This document shows positions 44,801 to 51,192 of a stretch of DNA of 64,000 nt, piece after piece; within the stretch, counting starts at the first letter, position 1; each line of letters begins with the position of its first letter. This DNA comes from Bacteroidota bacterium (lineage in GTDB: Bacteria; Bacteroidota; Bacteroidia; B-17B0; Aurantibacillaceae): positions 601,985 to 665,984 of the forward strand of contig JAUXTT010000017.1 of assembly GCA_030684395.1 (NCBI GenBank), written 5' to 3'. Below the pieces are notes generated by a model. It searched no databases. It had not been told where the DNA came from and saw only the letters and a program-made list of their open reading frames with translations. The position numbers and the translations under genes were made by a program.

Positions 44801-44973
44801 CCGCCCTGTGTTGCAAACCAAATGTAGCCCTCTTCACTTTGATGAATAGCATTTACAATTGAGTTACCCAAACCGTGTTTGGTGTTGAAAATTTTGAAAT
44901 TATAAAGCTGAGCAAAAGAAAATTTTGCAAAGAGAAACAGACATAAAAGTATGACCAGCTTACTAAAGCGCAT
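41806..44973 (-). CDS. Two-component-propeller sensor fused to a SpoIIE-type protein phosphatase
   Basis: 1055 residues. A signal peptide (MRFSKLVILLCLFLFAKFSF) precedes about twelve Reg_prop repeats (GYIWFATQGGGLSRFDGKSF, NIWVGTIEGLSKFNGKTF) that form two seven-bladed propellers (about 25-620), a Y_Y_Y Ig-like domain (about 690-755), one transmembrane helix (about 770-788), a coiled coil and a cytoplasmic SpoIIE/PP2C phosphatase (about 825-1055; DVVSGDFYWF, AAVDCTGHGVPGAFMSMVGS, YMSSDGYADQFGG). Usually propeller sensors end in a histidine kinase; here the output is Ser/Thr dephosphorylation, as for partner-switching regulation. The signal sensed and the target are unknown. The propeller motifs suggest a saccharide or other extracellular ligand. 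Confidence 0.92.
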   Translation of the reverse strand: MRFSKLVILLCLFLFAKFSFAQLYNFKIFNTKHGLGNSIVNAIHQSEEGYIWFATQGGGLSRFDGKSFKNYTKDDGLISNDILSIYEDDRHNIWVGTIEGLSKFNGKTFKNYTEKDGVGHYQIYGINKYSDGNIWVSTFGGGIKVIKGDKVVRTLDSTNALPSNDVFCTLEDKDGSIWVGLFSEGLVKISKEGKLLRNYKKFKPELKYCSAFSLAQSKDGTIWVGSAGNGLFKIKTDKLEYVACDVIEKDIVGKILIDKFENTWVAADNGLLRIDKDGKFKLFKEKEGLSSIRCQTLCEDYEGNIWIGTYGGGVCMYRNEAIVSYTQKDGLSNNKIYAVLNTSKDYLFAGSLSGLDYFDKDQFKKVNEKLLTNNSITYILEDKKGDVWVATEAEGVFVLRFNGTEYQKIKQYKEVGDKLMQPAYKISEDKTGVIWISTYGHGLFKIVNEVAENITDKNITSNDFLSIYCDVNNKLYAAVNQQGVFVYDGTSFKLIENAPASMATVFSITGDEKGNMFFGTQDGGVVIYSNGKFSSLNTKNGLCSNLINGIDYKNGELWLGTDKGVNKITFKPNFEPESILYFSSENGFISNEVNQNGVFIDEQNNVWFCTIEGITRYNAKLDWAHSIPPKLVINDLKLSYQHVDWSNYADSLNPSNDLPVDLSLSYKNNNLSFAFQATTVDNIRYQFMLEGYEDDWSPLTTKNEAVYTNIPPGHYTFKVKALNSSGIWSKDIISYAFEIRPPFWKTWWFYTLCVVIVLASIITFIRYRTAQLEKEKKVLEQKVEERTIELKESNHKLFDALHDIKDSINYAERIQRAMLPADATIQRNLTSSFILFKPRDVVSGDFYWFNHKDGIDYIAAVDCTGHGVPGAFMSMVGSSLLNEIVLTKNTTNPSEILALLNRGVQDALKQRENQTRDGMDMALCAIDYKNRTFNYAGANRSLWIIRNSEGAKEVEEIKATKCAIGGFTDESQHYTTHEVQLKASDTIYMSSDGYADQFGGVNGKKLMTKRFKEILLTIQNQDMLMQHKTLDFEITEWMGATHEQVDDILVVGIKF

Positions 44974-45119
44974 AGAGCGATAAAGGTAATAATAAAAACA
45001 AAACGGAGAAAGACTATTTCATTCATCCAAACATGTTAATTTCTTGTTTGATAAGTAGATAAAGCGCAATAGATAGGTCTTTCAATAATACATACTTTAG
45101 GAACTTCAAATGTAAATGT

Positions 45120-46565
45120 ATGGAACAAACTAAACAGCGTACCCCGGGTTCATTTTATGTATTAATCTCTGTGTTTTTTTTCTGGGGATTTGTGGCCGCG
45201 TCGAACGACATATTGATCCCTGTTTTTAAGGAGAAGCTCAATCTTGAACAGTGGCAAAGCCAAATGATCTCTTTTGCTTTTTATGTTGCATATACAATTG
45301 GTTCTCTTATTTACGTGGGCCTTTCCAAAGTGTTTGGAGGCGATATATTAAACAAGGTGGGATACAAAAACGGAATTGCACTTGGGCTGATTATCTCTGC
45401 TCTTGGAACATTGTTGTTTTATCCTGCTGCGGAATCCGCATCTTTTGGATTAATGATAACAGGACTTTTTATTGTAGGTCTTGGTTTTTCCCTTCAACAA
45501 ACCGCAGCCAATCCATTGGTTATTACGCTTGGAAATCCTAAACAAGGCTCACAAAGATTAAGTTTGGCCGGAGGAGTAAATAATTTTGGCACAACCATTG
45601 GACCTCTTCTGGTAAGCTTTGCCATTTTCGGAGCCATCGCCTCAGGTGTAAAACTAGACAGTATAGAAGCGGTAAAAACACCTTACCTGATTTTGGGAGC
45701 AGCATTTATTTTAGTTGCCATTATATTCAAATTCTCAAAACTACCCAACAAGATAGAGCATGTTGAAGATGCTAAAACCGCCGACCCAACTAAGGATAAA
45801 GGAAGTGCATTGAAATATCCTCAGCTTATATTGGGCATGGTTGCAATCTTTCTTTATGTTGGTGTTGAAGTTTCAACTGCATCTAACCTTCCTGAGTTCA
45901 TGAAACAAAATCTGGGAACCGACACCAACCATATTGCCCCTTATGTTTCTTTGTTTTGGGCCAGTTTAATGATAGGTCGTTGGACGGGATCTGTGGGAGC
46001 TTTTAATCTTAACATGGGAATAAAGAAAATAATGCAATTTTTAATGCCCTATCTTGCTTTTGGAGTTTTTATACTGGTTAACAAAATAGCGGGGCACGAT
46101 ACAACACCTTTTTACTTATATGCATTTGTAATTGTTGCTATGATAATTGGAGATATGATCAGCAAAGGAAATCCTGCCCGCCAATTACTTGTTTTTTCAT
46201 CAATGGCTATAGTTGCTTTATTTATTGGGATGTTAGCAACCGGAATGGTGAGTGTATATGCATTTATTAGTGTTGGATTGTTTTGCTCTACATTATGGCC
46301 TTGTATTTTTACACTTGCAATTGCAGGTTTAGGTAAGTATACAAATCAGGGTTCAAGTTATCTTATTATGATGATAATGGGCGGTGGGTTTATTAGTTTA
46401 TTACAGGGCTGGCTGGCCGGCGACAAACTGTTGGGAATTCAATGGAGTTATTTGGTTGGCGTTGCATGCTTTACTTATCTTGCCTACTACGGCTGGAAAG
46501 TTTCAACGATACTAAAGAAACAAGGAATCGATTACGAAAGCACACCTGCAAGTGGCGGACATTAA
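45120..46565 (+). CDS. Sugar MFS transporter (FucP-like)
   Basis: 481 residues with twelve predicted membrane helices. The N-terminus (SFYVLISVFFFWGFVAASND) and the segment LQQTAANPLVITLG resemble the FucP/glucose-galactose proton symporter family of Bacteroidota (the conserved SLQQTAANPFV-like sequence in helix 4). GGVNNFGTTIGPLLVSF is the typical helix 5 motif. It imports a sugar with protons, but the sugar is not decided. The stop codon touches that of the convergent hemoglobin gene (46566). Confidence 0.88.
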   Translation: MEQTKQRTPGSFYVLISVFFFWGFVAASNDILIPVFKEKLNLEQWQSQMISFAFYVAYTIGSLIYVGLSKVFGGDILNKVGYKNGIALGLIISALGTLLFYPAAESASFGLMITGLFIVGLGFSLQQTAANPLVITLGNPKQGSQRLSLAGGVNNFGTTIGPLLVSFAIFGAIASGVKLDSIEAVKTPYLILGAAFILVAIIFKFSKLPNKIEHVEDAKTADPTKDKGSALKYPQLILGMVAIFLYVGVEVSTASNLPEFMKQNLGTDTNHIAPYVSLFWASLMIGRWTGSVGAFNLNMGIKKIMQFLMPYLAFGVFILVNKIAGHDTTPFYLYAFVIVAMIIGDMISKGNPARQLLVFSSMAIVALFIGMLATGMVSVYAFISVGLFCSTLWPCIFTLAIAGLGKYTNQGSSYLIMMIMGGGFISLLQGWLAGDKLLGIQWSYLVGVACFTYLAYYGWKVSTILKKQGIDYESTPASGGH

Positions 46566-46928
46566 TTATTTTTTATTTAGTTTACTGTCAAAAGTGTAAG
46601 CAATTAACTCTGCCCTTTGTTTAGCTAAATTTGCTTTTTCTCCCACAAACAACTCATCTACCGTGTTTTTGAAATGCCTTAACCAAACAGGAAAATGCTC
46701 TGACTCTATTCCCAAATTAGCGTGTTTATCAAAAACGTTTCCTGTGAAACCGGCTTCATCAAGTAAAATAAAATTCCAAAAGGCAAACATCCGCGGAAAA
46801 TGTTCTTCGAAATTTACATGGGTAAAAAAACGTCCTATTTCAGGGTCTTTTACTACCTGAGTATAAAATGTTTTCACCATTAACTCCACATCGGCTTTTG
46901 TTTCAATATCTTTTTTTGCGTTTTCCAT
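46566..46928 (-). CDS. Group III truncated hemoglobin
   Basis: 120 residues, the compact 2-on-2 globin length. Group III signature: DVELMVKTFYTQVVKDPEIG, then HFPRMFAFWNFILLDEAGF (the tryptophan and aromatic pattern of the E helix), KHANLGIESEHFPVWLRHF with the proximal histidine region, and TVDELFVGEKANLAKQRA. These globins bind haem and may scavenge or convert NO or peroxide. A TACCTTTG -7 element lies just upstream, leaving almost no leader. Its stop codon directly abuts the convergent MFS stop. Confidence 0.9.
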   Translation of the reverse strand: MENAKKDIETKADVELMVKTFYTQVVKDPEIGRFFTHVNFEEHFPRMFAFWNFILLDEAGFTGNVFDKHANLGIESEHFPVWLRHFKNTVDELFVGEKANLAKQRAELIAYTFDSKLNKK

Positions 46929-46935
46929 TCTGGCG

Positions 46936-46943
46936 CAAAGGTA
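46936..46943 (-). promoter_or_regulatory. Candidate -7 promoter element of the truncated hemoglobin gene
   Basis: On the minus strand the bases read TACCTTTG, a full TAnnTTTG match, 7 bp before the start codon. Transcription would begin at or within two bases of the ATG, giving a leaderless mRNA. No good -33 element was seen. Confidence 0.5.
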
Positions 46944-47121
46944 ATGGTTTAAGAAACGTCAGGAACTTTTAACTTAACTTCCAACTAAACCCAACGGGCA
47001 TATCCCTTGTTTTAGACGAAAAGAAAAAGATTTTAACGAAAAAGTGTTTACAAATTCGCGGATTTTGGCTACATTAGCTATTGCAAAGAATAAGCGGATT
47101 TCATACCATTGCAATCCAGAC

Positions 47122-47586
47122 ATGAAACTAAACATTCGCATATTATTTTTTCTACTGCTTTCAATGGCGATAGTAGCTCCTGCTTTTTCACAGAAGAAGG
47201 AGAATTACCATGAAAATCAAAACCCTTTTGGTAAAAAGAAAAAAGAAAGAAAAAATCAAAGTAAAGCTTTATCAAAACGTGGAGGCGGAGGCTTATTCAA
47301 GAAAAAACACAGTGCCGGTAATGCGGATGCGTTTGCCGGAAACAGCATAAGAGGACGAAAAGGATTTTTATCAAAAATATTCAGCGGAGGCAGTTCTTCT
47401 TCAAAGAACGCTTCACTTAGAAAAACCAAATCAGGTAAGGCTCAGCGTAAAGAGGACTCGGCTTTATTTAAAAGAAACCGCACCAGTACCAAAAAGAAAA
47501 ACAGTGGTACTTTGCAAAAAGAGAGAAAGCACAGGAATAAAACCCGCCAAAGAGGAAATAGTGTTTTCCATGGCAAAAAGCACTAG
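47122..47586 (+). CDS. Highly basic secreted protein of unknown function
   Basis: 154 residues from the ATG at 47122, which starts a signal peptide (MKLNIRILFFLLLSMAIVAP, then AFSQ). An upstream start (47044) would add a leader without signal features. The mature protein is dominated by Lys, Arg, Ser, Gly and Asn, for instance NPFGKKKKERKNQSKALSKR and SGTLQKERKHRNKTRQRGN, and looks unfolded and strongly cationic. It could bind nucleic acid, polysaccharide or membrane; no family is recognised. The stop codon overlaps the next start by one base (TAGTG), and a PorP/SprF gene follows, so the cluster may serve the cell envelope. Confidence 0.68.
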   Translation: MKLNIRILFFLLLSMAIVAPAFSQKKENYHENQNPFGKKKKERKNQSKALSKRGGGGLFKKKHSAGNADAFAGNSIRGRKGFLSKIFSGGSSSSKNASLRKTKSGKAQRKEDSALFKRNRTSTKKKNSGTLQKERKHRNKTRQRGNSVFHGKKH

Positions 47587-48116
47587 TGCCTGTGAATGTT
47601 TCAACCGCTCATATATTTGATCTGGTAAAAAGCCTAAGCCCTTCGGAAAAAGGCTATGTAAAGAAATACTTCAACAGCAACTCCAAAAAACAAAGTAATT
47701 TTATCGCACTTATAGATTATGTTGATGGCTTTTCTTCGAAAATAGTATTAGAAGAAGATAGATCAGAAACATCGGGCAAGCTTCTTATTCTTGCTGAAGA
47801 TTTTTTTTCAGCACTTCTTACGGCTCTCGAAAAATATCATACTTCACCACGCAAAGACGTGCGGAGGATGCTGAACAATATAGAGATCCTGACAGAAAAA
47901 AACCTTCACGCGCAGGCCGAAAAAATTATCTCTAAAGCAAAAAACCTTTCTGAAAAAGCAAAAGACTACCACTTGTACGCAGAAATCAGTGATTGGGAAA
48001 TTGCATTATTGGGCCAAAAACCACCAACAGAAAAGCAGCTAAAAGAGTTTCAGACCATTTTTGAAAAGCTTATAGAAAACATGGAAAAGGATGAACTGTA
48101 TAAAGTAAATGCTTAA
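47586..48116 (+). CDS. Short protein resembling the N-terminal part of a larger helical family
   Basis: 176 residues from a GTG overlapping the previous stop codon by 1 bp. The start, FDLVKSLSPSEKGYVKKYFN, matches the opening of much longer (about 450-500 residues) TPR-like cytoplasmic proteins common in Bacteroidota (as recalled); here the reading frame ends after about 170 helical residues. No further coding sequence for the missing part follows; the PorP/SprF gene starts 39 bp later. It may be a true short member or a truncation. Function unknown. Confidence 0.65.
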   Translation: MPVNVSTAHIFDLVKSLSPSEKGYVKKYFNSNSKKQSNFIALIDYVDGFSSKIVLEEDRSETSGKLLILAEDFFSALLTALEKYHTSPRKDVRRMLNNIEILTEKNLHAQAEKIISKAKNLSEKAKDYHLYAEISDWEIALLGQKPPTEKQLKEFQTIFEKLIENMEKDELYKVNA

Positions 48117-48155
48117 TTTAGTATTCTGTTTTCACACCATTCTATTTTATTCTCA

Positions 48156-49115
48156 ATGAAAAAAGTAATTTTATTGGTATTCTTTTTTGCCTGTTTTTAC
48201 GGATACTCCCAACAAACAAATCGTTATACGCAATATACACTTAACAACATAGGCATGAACCCCGCTTATGCCGGCTCTTATCAAAACAAAGTAGAATTTA
48301 TGGTTGGAAGAAGGAATCAGTGGTACGGCTTTTCGGGCGCACCAACAACAACTTTTTTTAGTGCCAATTATGGCTACAGGGCCAACTACTCCTATAAAGG
48401 ATGGCATGGATTTTCGGCTTATGTAGAAGAAGATAAGGTTGCAGCATTCACAAACAAATCAGCCTATTTGGGTTATGCGTACCACATGCGCATTTTTACC
48501 GGAGTTAATTTAGGTTTTGGTTTAATGGCAGGAATCCGGACATTTGGACTTTCGAACGCTGCAGCTAATAGCCTTGATCCGGCATTTCAGTTTACCAAGC
48601 AGGTTGTTCGCGCATATCCTGATTTTATACCCGGCTTCAGAATGTATTCAAAAAAAATGTTTTTAGATGTGAGTGTTCGTCAGTTGTATGTTAACAGAAT
48701 GCAGCAAGGAAGTAAAAAAATCGGGACCTCTGATGCAAAATTGCAGCCTCACTATTATATAACATACGGAAGAAAAATCCATTCGGGATATAACAACTTT
48801 ATGTTTGTTCCTTCTGTACACATTCAATCATCGTTGTTAGCCATACCACAAGTAGATGTAAACTGTATGGTTTATTATCACAAACGTATTGGAGTAGGGG
48901 CCAATTATCGTGTAAATAATTCTTTTTCGGGAATTGTGCAGGTTAATATATCAAAAAACATTGTTGCAGGTTTTTCTTATGATTACACCACTACAAAATT
49001 CCGCAATGCAGCAGCTAATACATACGAGTTCATGATTGGCGTATCGCCTGTTATGATGGGAGATGAAAAACCAAATAAAAACAGAGTTGCTAATTGCCCT
49101 ACTTTTGATTTTTAA
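48156..49115 (+). CDS. PorP/SprF-family type IX secretion-associated outer-membrane protein
   Basis: 319 residues. Signal peptide MKKVILLVFFFACFYGYSQQ. The family opening YTQYTLNNIGMNPAYAGSYQ and GRRNQWYGFSGAPTTTFFSA are unmistakable, and the C-terminus VANCPTFDF matches the usual end of this family. The protein forms an outer-membrane barrel; family members such as SprF are needed to attach partner adhesins such as SprB at the surface after type IX secretion. The partner gene here is not adjacent, but a giant SprB-repeat protein lies at 56474-64000. Confidence 0.95.
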   Translation: MKKVILLVFFFACFYGYSQQTNRYTQYTLNNIGMNPAYAGSYQNKVEFMVGRRNQWYGFSGAPTTTFFSANYGYRANYSYKGWHGFSAYVEEDKVAAFTNKSAYLGYAYHMRIFTGVNLGFGLMAGIRTFGLSNAAANSLDPAFQFTKQVVRAYPDFIPGFRMYSKKMFLDVSVRQLYVNRMQQGSKKIGTSDAKLQPHYYITYGRKIHSGYNNFMFVPSVHIQSSLLAIPQVDVNCMVYYHKRIGVGANYRVNNSFSGIVQVNISKNIVAGFSYDYTTTKFRNAAANTYEFMIGVSPVMMGDEKPNKNRVANCPTFDF

Positions 49116-49288
49116 GAAATTCTATTTGAGTTTAAATCAATTTACCTTTTAAGAATTCTGGTATTAACTCAACTTTCTTTATTTTTTACTCAAGCGGTAA
49201 GGTAAACCTGCAACTAAGAGAAATAATACCCAATGTGTTTAACCGCTGTAAAAAGTAATATATCTTTTATACCATTACCAAAAACAAC

Positions 49289-49336
49289 AAAGGCTGCCCC
49301 CGGTCCCTGAGCGTAGTCGAAGGGGGGGCAACCTTT
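49289..49336. terminator. Bidirectional terminator-like hairpin carrying a dispersed CCCTGAGCG-type repeat
   Basis: Outer stem AAAGGCTGCCCCC pairs with GGGGGGCAACCTTT; the loop holds CCCTGAGCGTAGTCGAAGGG (49305-49324), a sequence I know as widespread in Bacteroidota intergenic DNA (memory, not a search). It lies between the convergent PorP/SprF and fnIII-type genes, so it can end transcription from both sides. Confidence 0.6.
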
Positions 49337-49357
49337 GAACTTATAGGTTTAAATTAA

Positions 49358-49972
49358 TTACAACACAATAACACTTACTACCTGCGAAGTAGTTGTTTCA
49401 CCAATTTTATTAATGGCGAAGTAACGCACATAAAGTGTAGTGCCCGGGGTATAACCACTAATAGTTACTTTGGTAAGCGTAGAGCTTCTTACTTTTGAAA
49501 ATGCTGTGCCATCGGTACTCGCTTCAAAAATAAAAGCCTTTTCATCCTGGCCGCGCGGTACTTTAATGATGACTTCTCCATTTCCGGACGCCTCCAGTGT
49601 AAGTACAGTAACGGCATTTGCTCCGCCCGTTACAGCTACCTGCATACCTGCCGAAACAATTATACCGCTTGCGTCTACACTGCTGTTTGCTACAAACTCC
49701 ACATGCGCTTTAATCAGGTTATAAGCACTCATTAATATACGTTCCTGCTCGTGCATATTACTGGTGCTTGTTGTGGTTCCTGCATTGGTAGCCAGTATAG
49801 CATTGTGCAGGTTATCTATTATTGTTTGTAAGGAACTGTAAGACATAGGCATATTGCTTGCAGGGAAATTTCCGCTTGCCTGCATGGCATCCAATATACC
49901 TTGTGCTTTTGTTACTTTGCTCTCGGGGGTTAAGCTGTTTAACTTGAGAGCTGCTTTTTTTCTATTTGACAT
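49358..49972 (-). CDS. Cytoplasmic-looking fibronectin type III-like protein
   Basis: 204 residues without a signal peptide. The first half is helical (LNSLTPESKVTKAQGILDAM, SSLQTIIDNLHNAILAT, MHEQERILMSAYNLIKAHVE). The second half (about 105-204) has the strand pattern and YVRYFAINKIGETTTSQV ending of a fibronectin type III domain (GTTLYVRYFAINKIGE). The same layout occurs in several Bacteroidota proteins of unknown role, often in more than one copy (from memory). It is read toward the PorP/SprF gene, and about 1.2 kb upstream of it is without genes, including a tandem array. Confidence 0.68.
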   Translation of the reverse strand: MSNRKKAALKLNSLTPESKVTKAQGILDAMQASGNFPASNMPMSYSSLQTIIDNLHNAILATNAGTTTSTSNMHEQERILMSAYNLIKAHVEFVANSSVDASGIIVSAGMQVAVTGGANAVTVLTLEASGNGEVIIKVPRGQDEKAFIFEASTDGTAFSKVRSSTLTKVTISGYTPGTTLYVRYFAINKIGETTTSQVVSVIVL

Positions 49973-50379
49973 TTTTTCTATTTTTTAAAATTTATACTTT
50001 TAATTTTTTCAGCTACTTTATTTCGTTAAAATAATTGTGGAAAACGGTTGAACAAATTCGTATACGAATAGTGTCAACTTTGCAAATTGCTGATAAGGCG
50101 GTTCCATTTTATATTTGATTTATGATGTTTGATTTAAGGTTTGGTTTTAAATATCAAAAATCACACATCTGCCATCAGAAATCCAATGCCATGCCAAACT
50201 CAAAAAACTGCACGCATAAAAAATGTAAAAAGCCTGTTAATATTTGTAACCGGGTGTAACCGGGAAATAAGTGGTAAAAACAATTTTACAATTGGTAAGG
50301 AGCAACACAAAACTAATAAGTCTTATCTTCCATTAATAAGGAATCGATTGATATCCGCCTAAGATTCGGGCAAACGAAC

Positions 50380-50715
50380 TTAAACTAAATCCATTTCAGC
50401 TTTCCGTTGAATGCATCCCGCTTAAGCGTCGGGCAAGCGAGCTCGAGCTTAATGTAATCGAACTTAAACTAAATCCATTTTAGCTTTCCATTAAATGAAT
50501 CTGGTTCAAGACGAATTGACGCTCGCTTAAACTAAATCCATTTCAGCTTTCCATTAAATGCATCTGATTCAAGATCGATAGATACCATCTTAAACCAAAC
50601 ACATTTTAGCTTTCCATTAAATGCATCTGATTCAAGATCGATAGATACCATCTTAAACTAAATCCATTTCAGCTTTCCATTGAATGCATTTAATTCAAGA
50701 TTGATTGATACCACC
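50380..50715. repeat. 63-bp tandem repeat array, about five units
   Basis: Units begin with TTAAACTAAATCCATTT: 50380-50463 (84 bp, diverged tail), then exact 63-bp units at 50464, 50527, 50590 and 50653. A degenerate unit with the similar words CTAAG, CGGGCAA and CGAAC precedes at 50360-50379. On the minus strand every unit ends in the same frame with FNGKLKWI plus stop (TAG), except the unit at 50590, which reads through. Differences between units in this stretch are mostly synonymous (TTT/TTC, AAT/AAC, CTG/CTA). No promoter or full-length gene is visible. It may be a repeated gene fragment or a source of micro-ORFs. Confidence 0.75.
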
Positions 50716-51192
50716 CTAAGATAAATACACTGTAAGGAGAGTGTCTAAAAAACTGGTTAAATCTATTATTATGAAAATATTCCTTTATTTATGTTTTGCT
50801 CAAATGCTAAGCATACTTAGTAAATTCGGAATTAATGGAAATAGGTCAAAATCAGCCCCTGTTTAACCATAATCTGTTGTTAACCATGAGTATGTGTTCG
50901 AAATTGCTTCAAAAAACAATTCTGAAAAACACGTATTTATACGTATTGACTGGCGATGATTTAGGTTTTACTTTAGCAGCCGGTTTGTGTCAAAAACAGA
51001 TTTTACAGTAATGTAAACTGAAAAACACGAAGGGTGTTTGCACAACCTGAAAAACTATACTATTCATGCATTACATTTTTAATATAATCCAAATTACTTG
51101 TTTACAACTAAACTGATTTTCGTCGAAAATTAATGTTTACATAATATTACAAATTATACTTTCGCCACAATTAAAACAAACACCAACTAAAT
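50716..51192. other. Gene-free upstream region of the Rhs-type locus
   Basis: No credible gene. A 31-codon frame (50771-50866) has a signal-like start but no other support. A TACTTTCG -7-like element (51157-51164) lies 28 bp before the first Rhs-type ATG and is the likely promoter. A short inverted repeat ACGTATTTATACGT (50932-50945) is present. The 400 bp from 49973 to 50379 are similarly empty. Confidence 0.5.

Noticed and set aside
50141..50362. 73-codon reading frame before the tandem array
   Set aside because: Low complexity, no recognisable feature and no suitable promoter; probably chance.
50380..50715. CRISPR array
   Set aside because: The repeats are contiguous 63-bp units without unique spacers, and no cas gene is present.
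50771..50866. 31-codon frame with a signal-like start
   Set aside because: Too short to support by itself; no conserved neighbour or promoter.
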